Below are positions 31,023 through 64,000 of a stretch of DNA of 64,000 nucleotides, piece after piece. The notes under the pieces were generated by a model that ran no database searches, was not told the origin of the DNA, and saw only the letters and a program-made list of their open reading frames with translations. Source of the DNA: Plotosus lineatus. Lineage: Eukaryota; Chordata; Actinopteri; Siluriformes; Plotosidae. How positions within the stretch are numbered: the stretch's first letter is position 1; every line of letters begins with the position of its first letter. Position numbers and translations under genes: made by a program. Location: positions 30,299,001 to 30,363,000 of the forward strand of contig CM045733.1 of the NCBI GenBank assembly GCA_024760905.1, in the 5' to 3' direction.

Positions 31023-31976
31023 ATGGGTAAGACTGCCGACCTGACTGCTGTCCAGAAGGCCATCATTGACACCCTCAAGCAAGAGGGTAAGACACAGAAA
31101 GAAATCTCTGAGCGAATAGGCTGTTCCCAGAGTGCTGTATCAAGCCACCTCAGTGGGACGTCTGTGGGAAGGAAAAAGTGTGGCAGAAAACACTGCACAA
31201 CCAGAAGAGGTGACCGGACCCTGAGGAAGATTGTGGAGAAGGGCCGATTCCAGACGTTGGGGGACCTGTGGAAGCAGTAGACTGAGTCTGGAGTAGAAAC
31301 ATCCAGAGCCACCATGCATAAGCCACTTTTGAACTAGAAACGGCAGCAGAAGCGCCTGACCTGGGCTACAGAGAAGCAGCACTGGACTGTTGCTCAGTGG
31401 TCCAAAGTACTTTTTTCGGATGAAAGCAAATTTTGCATGTCATTCAGAAATCAAGGTGCCAGAGTCTGGAGGAAGACTGGGGAGAAGGAAATGCCAAAAT
31501 GCCTGAAGTCCAGTGTCAAGTAGCCACAGTCAGTGATGGTCTGGGGTGCCATGTCAGCTGCTGGTGTTGGTCCACTGTGTTTGATCAAGGGCAGGGTCAA
31601 TGCAGCCAGCTATCAGGGATTTTGGAGCACTTCATGCTTCCATCTGCTGAAAAGCTTTTATGGAGATGAAGATTTCATTTTTCAGCACGACCTGGCACCT
31701 GCTCACAGTGCCAAAACCACTGCTAAATGGTTTACTGACCATGGTATTACTGTGCTCAATTGGCCTGCCAACTCTCCTGACCTGAAGCCCATAGAGAATC
31801 TGTGGGATATTGTGAAGAGAAAGTTGAGAGACACCAGACCCAACACTGTGGATGAGCTTAAGGCCGCAATCAAAGCATCCTGGGCCTCCATAACACCTCA
31901 GCAGCGCCACAGGCTGATTGCCTCCATGCCACGCCGCATTGAAGCTGTCATTTCTGCAAAAGGTTTCCTGACTTAG
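31023..31976 (+). pseudogene. Tc1-type transposase with three stop codons
   Basis: One continuous frame with no frameshift: paired-like DNA-binding domain (QKAIIDTLKQEGKTQKEISE, then GCSQSAVSSHLSG), catalytic Asp in VLFSDESKF, second Asp in FQHDLAPAHSAKT, and Glu in NSPDLKPIENLWD, i.e. DD34E. TAG stops at 31278, 31335 and 31521. Around 31310-31330 a short in-frame deletion removes part of the linker between the DNA-binding and catalytic domains. The protein would have catalysed cut-and-paste transposition at TA. So few lesions point to a fairly recent element. Confidence 0.9.
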
Positions 31977-32794
31977 TATTGAGTGCATAACTGAACATAA
32001 TTATTTGAAGGTTGACTTTTTTTTGTATGAAAAACACTTTTTTTATTGGTCGGATGAAATATGCTAATTTTTTGAGATAGGAATTTTGGGTTTTCATGAG
32101 CTGTATGCCAAAATCATCAGGATTAACACAATAAAAGACCTGAAATATTTCAGTTGGTGTGCAATGAATCTAAAATATATGAAAGTTTATCAGTACATTA
32201 CAGAAAATAATGAACTTTATCATTCTTTGCTAATTTTTTGAGAAGGACATGTGCTAGTAGTGTCAACCGTAAAAGAACACTGAAAATTTTCTAACAGGAA
32301 CGCAGAGAAAGGTGGAGAGAGACAGAGCTATTAAAATATAGTAAAATGAGTTTAAATAAGGATGCATTTTTTAAAAATTATTTCAGGCACATTGGTGCAC
32401 CTTAAGTCTTTTCTGTTACAGATTTAAAAACAATGTTACTGAAGTTTTTCTTTATTGTAAGTTGAACTGTATTTCTTTGTTTTTTGTTTTTAATATTAAT
32501 AAAGATGCTGTGTTATGCAGAGGTGTACTAATAACAAATTTATAGACAAATAATACTACAATATTTCTAGTCGGGGGGGGGGGGGGATTTTTTTTTTTTT
32601 TTTTTTTTATTACTATTCCTAGAGGGGGCGCCACAGAAAAAAATTGAGACGCACTGCTCTACATGGATATCAAAGCAGCCAGATGGCAGTAGAGTGACAG
32701 TGATGAGACCCACGTTTAAATGCTACAGTGTATTTGAGTGGACTGTGATTTTAAATAAAGATGTGAAAGAGGGAAAACCTGTAGTTTTCAGAGC

Positions 32795-33022
32795 CTATCC
32801 TAAATAGGGTCACGGGGAGGCTGGCGCCCATCTCAGCCTACTCTGGCAAGGGTGAGTACATTCTGGATGGCCGGCCCTACTCTTTATGAACGCCAGCAAT
32901 GGTTCTTGTAACTCAGCTGCCTTCGGGGGCAGCAGTGACAACACACTTAACTGTCGGGCTTGACCCGCGCGTGACCTTGCGCGCGACCAATCCAGTACCC
33001 TACCACCAGGCCACCGTTGCTC
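32795..33022 (-). mobile_element. Diverged tRNA-SINE (L2-like tail)
   Basis: Reading the minus strand: a tRNA-like head (gtggcctggtggtagggtac), partial centre, then ggctgagatgggcgccagcc. The central part is shortened. The 3' tip is lost. Confidence 0.6.
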
Positions 33023-33636
33023 CAGTACTGTATAGATAACACGACAACGAATAACAGTTTGGAATCATTGCCTATTTGTGTTGTGAGCCTCAATATGTTT
33101 TTCAACAATAAAAAAGAAACAATAAACAAAAATATTTAAATATCTCGTTTGAACAGGTTTTGTGTCTTACAGCATAAGGCAAAGACAAACAAATCTCTTA
33201 ATCAGTTCATGTTCTGTAGTGAAATCGCTCACTTGAAGACGGTGCTGGGTGACTCCCTGTTTTTGGCAGAGTCCACTCCTCGTCCTCCGACTTGTTTAGT
33301 ACACTAGGCGTGGGTCTTGCCTGATGTGTTGCCAGATTGCGTTGAATTAATCTTTTCCGTTTGTCAGGATTTAAATTCCTTTGAACCAATTTTACCATCG
33401 TGCAACCATAGCTTTTACAGCAGGGTGATCAATTCACTCATTCAATACATTGGAAACAATTGTGTAATTGGTTTATTAATATTTGTGTACAGACTTTCAT
33501 TCGTAGAGTTGTTCAGAAATTATTTCAGAAAACATTCAATCTACTGGTATTTACTTGTATCTTGGACCTTGATCTTGGGCAGACCTCAAGACCAAGTTAG
33601 ATTTTAAAAGCGTTGCTAAAATATGTGTGAAAGTTC

Positions 33637-33964
33637 ATTTTCTGCAAACGCTTAATCCTAATTAGGGTTAGGGTGGAGAGCTAGTGCCCATCCCAGCCAA
33701 CTTCGAGCGAGGGCAGACTGCACCCTGGACAGCTCTCCAGGTCATCAATGGGTGGAAACACGCTAATGGCTTTTCAGCCTACTCTTGTCGAAAGTCGACA
33801 ATGTTTTTTTTTTTTTTTTTTTTTTTACATGAACCTCACATCATAGACCGGGGGTGGTGGTGCTGTGGGGGTTTGCTGTGACAACCTTGTGGAGAGTGGG
33901 ACTCGAACCCCCAACCTTAGGATCAGTGATCCAGCGCCCTATTCCACTAGGCCACCCAAGCCCA
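33637..33964 (-). mobile_element. tRNA-SINE (L2-like tail) with internal poly-T
   Basis: Head ends near 33964 (gggcttgggtggcctagtgg on the minus strand), with box-B-like gggttcgagtcccac. A run of about 23 T (from about 33804) interrupts the centre. The tail is ggctgggatgggcactagct and aattaggattaagcgtttgc. Confidence 0.75.
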
Positions 33965-33999
33965 TGTATGAAAGTGAAAAGTTAAAATTTTCATGCTAT

Positions 34000-34273
34000 C
34001 ACAATATATTTTTATATTATATTACACTTTTGCACAACACTGAGCATATGATTATTTGTATGGTACTGTGTTATTAAAAGAGAAGCTGAGAGCAGTTTGT
34101 GAAACTGAGACCAGTCTACGCTTCTTAAGGAGATCTGGCAACCCTACTCCTCCCCGGGAGCGTTTTCCTCGCGCTGATTCTCACGCACGCACAGCGGTTA
34201 GACTGTGAGAGCATCTGCACTGATTCATGTGCACGAGCTTTCACTAGATACACCCACCAAGCTGAATGCAGCA
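34000..34273 (+). promoter_or_regulatory. Probable promoter and 5' UTR region of laminin beta gene
   Basis: The 270 bp before the laminin start codon are more GC-rich than their surroundings (for example cctccccgggagcgttttcc and cgcgctgattctcacgcacg). No TATA box is clear. The assignment rests on position only; the transcription start is unknown and a noncoding first exon further upstream is possible. Confidence 0.4.
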
Positions 34274-58629
<24,356 letters not shown>

Positions 58630-58769
58630 GTAAGTCTGTTAGTGTCCAATACTATCATACTGTGGTTCTGTTTTATGTGTATCAAGATAAAGTTGCTTAA
58701 TTAAGTAATGCTCGTCATTATTTGCACTTTATCCCTAATCTCTGCTTGTTCTTTATATACTGTACATAA

Positions 58770-58950
58770 TATCATTCATTCAATCACCCATCTGCTTAAT
58801 CCTACTGGAGTTGCAATGAAGATGGGACTGTTCAGGGTGTATCCTGCCAAGAATCAGCTAACAGTCCATTGTAGGGCCAACACTCACATTGGTGACTCAC
58901 TCATACTTAGGGGCAATTTGGGTCGTTTTACTGTGCAGCAGAAGTATTAA
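58770..58950 (-). mobile_element. SINE tail fragment, diverged
   Basis: cacccatctgcttaatccta, ttcagggtgtatcctgccaa, tgtagggccaacactcacat and acttaggggcaatttgggtc match the second SINE family in reverse. The head is missing. Confidence 0.5.
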
Positions 58951-58980
58951 CAAATATGCCATCCATATAGACTATAAATA

Positions 58981-59886
58981 CAGTGATCCCTCGATACTTC
59001 GCGTTTCAATTAATGCAGCTTCAGTGCATCACTTTTTTTTTTAAATAAATAAATATTCATAGAATTAAAAAATAAGGAAAGTAAGGAAGAATCGGGATGG
59101 GGCGGGGGTGGGAGTTAAGAAAAATGCCACAAAAACAAGGCCAATAATGCAAAAAAGAAAACCCTAAACAAACACAAAACAAAAAACAACCAACCCAAAG
59201 TCTGCCATCAAAACCATCTGGAGAAACGAACGAGGCTGTCGGTCGAAAGTGAAACTGAAATGAAATTGAAGAACAAATAGAAATAGAAATGGAATAAAAT
59301 CTATAGAAATATATATCAAATATAGGTATTAAATATGATTAAACATCCTGAGGTACACGGGGGGCGTGGCTGGTCCAGGAAGAGAACCAGAACGATACAT
59401 TTCTGAACTCTTGCCAAAACTTTCAAAGAAGAAACAAATTGACTCTAGGATTATAATGAACTGGATAAGCGTGAAACTCTGTAAATCTGATTAGATCCAC
59501 TGTGCTGTGCTTGAGAGGAACCAGGAGTTTAAACACAGGATATAATGATATTGATAATGTGATGATTATGGAGAGAGATACATTGTTGCATCTGTGTGTG
59601 CACGCTCATCTGTGCGCATGCATGCGCGTGTATGTATGCGTGTCCTCTAATTCTAATGCAGTTCCATCTGTATTTGTGTGAAGTTATATTTTATTTACAT
59701 CTTATGTTATTTTTTTGAATGTTTAATTGCTATTATAAGCGTTTATCGCATTGGATATGTATTTATTGACATTATATACAGATATACATGTACGTATATT
59801 TTGGGGGGGGGTGATCCTACTTTGCGGATTTCGATTGTTGGTGGGGATCTCGGACTCAATTAACTGCGGAAAGTGAGGGATCCCTG
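58981..59886. mobile_element. Pogo-type non-autonomous element, complete
   Basis: Starts cagtgatccctcgatacttc and ends gcggaaagtgagggatccctg with TA on both sides (58979-58980 and 59887-59888); 906 bp, noncoding. Longest complete member of the family that also includes 20170-20565 and 49284-49815. Confidence 0.88.
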
Positions 59887-60011
59887 TAACTGGTGAATCA
59901 CTTTCTACCTTTCTCTTCTTTAGTGTTAATTGGCCAGTAGTAATTTGAGGTAAAGCTTTTTTCAATTAAAGGAAGTACAGTTTGTTGTGATAGAATTAAA
60001 GAGCTCATTTA

Positions 60012-60318
60012 TAATTAGGGTCGCAGGGAGGCTGGCACCCATCTCAGCCTAATCTGGGTAAGGGCAGAGTACACCCTGGACGGGCTCACCAGACCATTGC
60101 AGGGCAGAAACATGCTGACTATGAAGCCTTCTCTTAATGAAAATCAGCAATGGTTCTTTTACATGCCTCACACCATAGACAGTGAGTGACATTGACGTCC
60201 TTTGATAACCCAGTTAGCTGCACTGGGGGGACCGTGACAATCCGTTGAGAGTTGGGCTTGAACCTCCAACCTTGAGATCAGTGATCCAGCACCTTACCAC
60301 CAGGCCACAACTCCCATT
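60012..60318 (-). mobile_element. tRNA-SINE (L2-like tail)
   Basis: Minus strand: gggagttgtggcctggtggt, ggttcaagcccaactctc, centre with gtgtgaggcatgtaaaagaa, tail with ggctgagatgggtgccagcc. Confidence 0.8.
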
Positions 60319-60334
60319 AGAATTAAAGAGAAAG

Positions 60335-60668
60335 CCTTTTAATCCAAATTAGGGTCACGATTAGGCTGCTGCCCATCTCAGCTGACTTTAGGCATGAGTA
60401 GGGTAAACCCTGAACAGCTTTCCAGGCCATCACAGGTCCAACACACACACAACCACTCACAATCACACCTAGGGGCACTTTGGATCAGCCAGTTAGCCTA
60501 TTGGAGCACTAATTTTTGGACTGTGGAGGAAACTGGAGCTGACAGAAGAAACCCACACAAGCACAGAGAGAACATGCAAACTCCATACAGAAACGCCCAA
60601 GTCCGAGAATCAAACCCAGGACCTGCTTGCTGTGAGACAGACATGCTATCCATGTGCCATCCTAAAGG
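60335..60668 (-). mobile_element. Fish tRNA-SINE, second family
   Basis: Minus strand: head with atggcacatggatagcatgt, gggtttgattctcggacttg, gcatgttctctctgtgcttg, gatggcctggaaagctgttc and agctgagatgggcagcagcc. Parallel to 54155-54503. Confidence 0.7.
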
Positions 60669-61288
60669 ATCTACTAATACTTTTTTTTTAGTGTGCTTAA
60701 AAGACCCAGGAATTTAGCGATAATCGTATAGAGAGCAAGTTTGTGTAGAAGACGTTTTAATTCATTGTATGAGAAGTCAGTAATTACAATGACATGATTC
60801 ATAATAGCTGTTATTGTAACCAGGTTAAAATATTTTAGGATTCCTGAATATGATATATGTATCAGCAGTAACTTGAGACTTGCACACATCCTCATGCAAA
60901 AGAATAGAATATTAAATCACATACACATAAAACTACAAACCACGTCAGTCCTGGTATTACTGGATCATATGTTTACAGTGCAAGTAGATGAAGTCTGAAA
61001 GTCAGATTTTTTTTGCTATGTCCAAAGAGCATGAACCTGAATTTAACTCAGAGCAGCTGTTGTAGTCGCAAGCTTCTGTCCATTTGTTTCTTTGTCAGTT
61101 TACCTGTAAACAAAATCCTGACCACACCCATTCATGAACTTGGTGGGAACCCTATCCTACCCAAGTAATAGGGATGATTAGGCTTTGGATTGTTGAGGAC
61201 AGTGGGAAAGGTCAGAGAAAGCTATCAAGGTTTTGGACATGGAGAGCTTATAACCTCAACGAATGAGTGCAGATAGATCTGATGACAC
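60669..61288. other. No feature recognised
   Basis: Searched for the next laminin LE exon (Cys-rich, following CER) without success. No TIR or SINE head seen. Confidence 0.5.
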
Positions 61289-64000
61289 TTCTTCTTCTTC
61301 TTCTTCTTCTTTTACTTTCGGCTGCTCCCTTCAGGGGTCGCCACAGCAAATCATCCGCCTCCACCTCACCCCGTCCTCCGCATCTTCTTTTCTGACTCCA
61401 ACGACCTTCATGTCTTCCTTCACCACATCCATAAATCTCTTCTTCGGTCTTCCTCGAGGCCTTCTGCCTGGTAGTTCCAACCTCAGCATCCTACTGCCAA
61501 TATACTCACTATCCCTCCTCTGTACATGTCCAAACCATCTCAATCTAGCCTCTCTGACTTTGTCTCCAAAACATCTTACGTGGGCTGTCCCTCTGATATA
61601 CTCATTTCTGATCCTATCCATCCTCGTTACTCCCAGGGAGAACCTCAACATTTTCATCTCCGCTACCTCCAGCTCTGCCTCCTGCCTTTTCCTCAGCGCC
61701 ACTGTTTCTAAGCCATACAACATCGCTGGCCTCACCACCATCTTGTACACTTTTCCCTTCATTCTTGCTGACACTCTCCTATCGCACATCACACCGGATA
61801 CTTTTCTCCAACCATTCCAGCCTGCCTGCACACGCTTCTTCACCTCTTTTCCACACTCTCCATTGCTCTGGATTGTTGAGCCTAAGTACTTAAAATCCTC
61901 CACCTTCGTTATCTCTGCTCCCTGTAACATCACCGTTCCTCCTGGGTCCTTCTCATTCACACACATGTATTCTGATTTTCTGAGGCTAACCTTCATTCCT
62001 CTCCTTTCCAGGGCATACCTCCACCTCTCTAGATTTTCCTGCACTTGTTCTCTGCTCTCACTACAGATCACGATGTCATCTGCAAACATCATAGTCCATG
62101 GAGATTCTTGTCTCACCTCGTCTGTCAGCCTGTCCATCACCATAGCAAACAAGAAGGGGCTCAGAGCTGACCCTTGATGCAGTCCCACCTCCACCTTGAA
62201 TTCGTCGGTCAGACCGACAGCACACCTCACCACTGTCTTACATCTCTCATACATGTCCTGCACCACTCTAACATACTTCTCTGCCACTCCAGACTTCCTC
62301 ATGCAATACCACAGTTCTTCTCTTGGAACCCTGTCATATGCTTTTTCCAGATCCACAAAGGCACAATGTAGCTCCCTCTGACCTTCTCTGTACTTCTCTA
62401 TTAACATCCTCAAGGCAAACATTGCATCTGTGGTGCTCTTTCTTGGCATGAAACCAAACTGTTGTTCACAAATGCTGACCTCTGCCCTTAGTCTAGCTTC
62501 CACTATTCTTTCCCATAACTTCATCGTATGGCTCATCAACTTTATCCCTCTGTAGTTGCTGCAACTCTGCACGTCTCCCTTGTTCTTAAAAATGGGCACC
62601 AGCACACTTCTCCTCCGGCATCTGCTCACTCTCTAGTACCGTGTTGAATGTTCTTGTCAGAAAATCTACTGCTACCTCTCCTAGACACTTCCATACCTCC
62701 ACAGGTATATCATCAGGACCAACTGCCTTTCCATTCTTCATCCTCTTCAATGCCCTTCTCACTTCACCCTTACTGATCTTTGCTACATCCTGCTCCTCAA
62801 TGGTTACCTCTTCTACTCTTTTTTCCTCTCTTATTTTCCTCATTCATCAGCTCTTCAAAGTACTCTTTCCATCTTCCCAGCACACTTCTGTCATTAGTCA
62901 ATAGAGTTCCCTCTCTGTCCTTTATCAATCTAACTTGCTGCACGTCCTTCCCATCTCTATTTCTCTGCTGTGCCAACCTGTATAGATCATTTTCTCCCTC
63001 TTTACTATCCAACCTATCATACAAGTCATCATATGCCCTCTGTTTGGCCTTAGCCACTGCTACTTTCGCCTTACGCTGTGTCTCCCTGTACTCCTGTTTA
63101 CTCTCTTCGGTCCTCTCAATGTCCCACTTCTTCTTAGCTAACCTCTTCCTTTGTACACACTCCTGCACTTCCTCATTCCACCACCAAGTCTCCTTATCTA
63201 CTTTCCTTCCAGAGGACACACCAAGTACTCTCCTACCTGTGTCCCTGATCACATTTGCTGTGGTTGTCCAGTCATTTGGAAGCACTTCCTGGCCACCCAA
63301 AGCCTGTTTCAACTCCTCCTTGAAGACAACACAACACTCTTCCTTTTTCAGCTTCCACCACCTTGTCTTCTGCTCTGCCTTTGCCTTTTCACCTTTCTCA
63401 CCATCAGAGTCATCCTGCACACCACCATCCTATGCTGTTTGGCAACACTCTCACCCACGATGACTTTGCAGTCACTGACTTCCTTCAAATTACATCGCCT
63501 ACACAAGATGTAGTCTACCTGTGTGCTCCTACCTCCGCTTTTATAAGTCACCCTATGCTCCTGTTTCTTCTCGAAGAAAGTATTCACCACAGCCATTTCC
63601 ATCCTTTTTGCAAAATCTATCAACATCTGTCCTTCTGCGTTCCTGTCCTGGATACCAAACCTGCCCATCACTTCCTCGTCCCCTCTGTTTCCTGCACCAA
63701 CATGTCCATTGAAGTCTGCACCAATGACCACTCTTTCACCTCTGGTGGTACTCTGCATCACTTCATCTAAATCACTCCAGAATCTCTCCTTCTCTTGTAG
63801 CTCACATCCTGCCTGTGGGGCATAAGCACTAACAACATTGAGCATTACACCTTCAATTTCTAACTTGAGACTCATCACTCTGTCTGACACTCTTTTCACT
63901 TTTAGAACATTCCTGACAAACTCCTCCTTCAAGATGACGCCGACTCCATTTCTCTTCCCATCCACACCGTGATAAAATAGCTTAAACCCTGCTCCTAAGC
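61289..64000 (-). mobile_element. RTE-type LINE copy D, runs off the window
   Basis: The 3' end is at 61289 (GAA repeats, seen as cttcttcttc), and the sequence continues through RT and most of the endonuclease to the window edge. Compared with copy A it has a small deletion near 62613 and shares the linker frameshift with copy C. Its 5' end and target duplication are outside the window. Confidence 0.92.
61331..63965 (-). pseudogene. LINE copy D endonuclease and reverse transcriptase ORFs
   Basis: Endonuclease frame 63965-63348 ([46 protein letters not shown]), overlapped by 73 nt by the RT-side frame starting [20 protein letters not shown] (63420-62797). Then [11 protein letters not shown] (62843-62586) and the main RT block 62629-61331 with [17 protein letters not shown], intact [10 protein letters not shown] and the [15 protein letters not shown] tail. 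Three frame breaks prevent one product. The 432-codon RT block itself is uninterrupted. Confidence 0.9.

Larger units (their letters stand above)
27657..32254 (+). mobile_element. Tc1/mariner element (DD34E) split by LINE copy C
   Basis: Left TIR from 27657 (ctggtccgtctcaaaaaatt) and right TIR to 32254 (gctaattttttgagaaggac) with TA at 27655-27656 and 32255-32256. The inverted match extends about 200 bp inward (gcatacagctcatgaaaacc against ggttttcatgagctgtatgc). The LINE inserted at about 27863, separating the left TIR from the transposase gene at 31023. Confidence 0.85.
24588..32656. mobile_element. hAT element enlarged by nested insertions
   Basis: Left end cagtgcttctcaaatagtgg and right end aaaattgagacgcactg are inverted. 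Flanks cactaaag (24580-24587) and ctctacat (32657-32664) agree at 5 of 8 positions, so the target duplication is only suggestive. A subterminal inverted repeat is present: gcaactgcctaaacctctag near 24840 pairs with ctagaggtttaggcagttgc near 27605. Inside are LINE copy B and a Tc1 that itself contains LINE copy C. Confidence 0.6.

Noticed and set aside
33207..33398. 63-codon minus-strand ORF (LVQRNLNPDKRKRLIQRNL) upstream of laminin
   Set aside because: No domain recognised, no splice support, flanked by SINEs; length is expected by chance.

Overview
Teleost-fish nuclear DNA. The window holds spliced vertebrate exons with GT-AG borders, long introns full of microsatellites, and dense fish-type transposons (pogo/Tigger, Tc1/mariner, hAT, RTE-type LINEs, tRNA-derived SINEs). 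There are no bacterial operons, CRISPR arrays or rRNA genes. I recognise two host genes, both on the + strand; nearly everything else is mobile DNA, much of it nested several levels deep.

Left part (1-5660): decayed pogo-like transposons. A pogo element interrupted by a SINE (13-bp target duplication) also contains a second TIR element with large internal palindromes. From 5661 to 16828 lie the last five exons of an acyl-CoA thioesterase / bile-acid-CoA:amino-acid N-acyltransferase family gene, carrying the Asp and His of the catalytic triad. Its 5' exons lie to the left of the window or were not recognised. Its third intron here (9908-16475) carries a pogo-type TIR element that itself holds a THAP-domain transposon and a full-length 3.1-kb RTE-type LINE with a 15-bp target duplication.

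Middle (16829-34273): intergenic. It holds a 3.2-kb TIR element encoding a MADF-like, Q/P-rich protein, several hAT elements, and a Russian-doll stack (hAT > Tc1 > LINE). Target-site duplications or TIRs fix the insertion order in several places.

Right part (34274 to beyond 58629): the first nine coding exons of a laminin beta-chain gene (signal peptide, complete LN domain, first LE modules). All nine join in one open frame of 392 codons and the gene continues past the last recognised exon. Introns contain SINEs, pogo MITEs, a second Tc1 and long (GT)n tracts, three of which sit directly against 3' splice sites. The window ends in a further minus-strand LINE copy.

Most notable observations: (1) one SINE head occurs with two alternative 3' halves that switch at the same point, one of which appears to be assembled from the 5' and 3' ends of the resident RTE-type LINE; (2) two LINE copies share the same frameshift between endonuclease and reverse transcriptase; (3) GT tracts abut laminin exons whose skipping would be in frame; (4) a THAP transposon and a MADF transposon lack any recognisable catalytic ORF.
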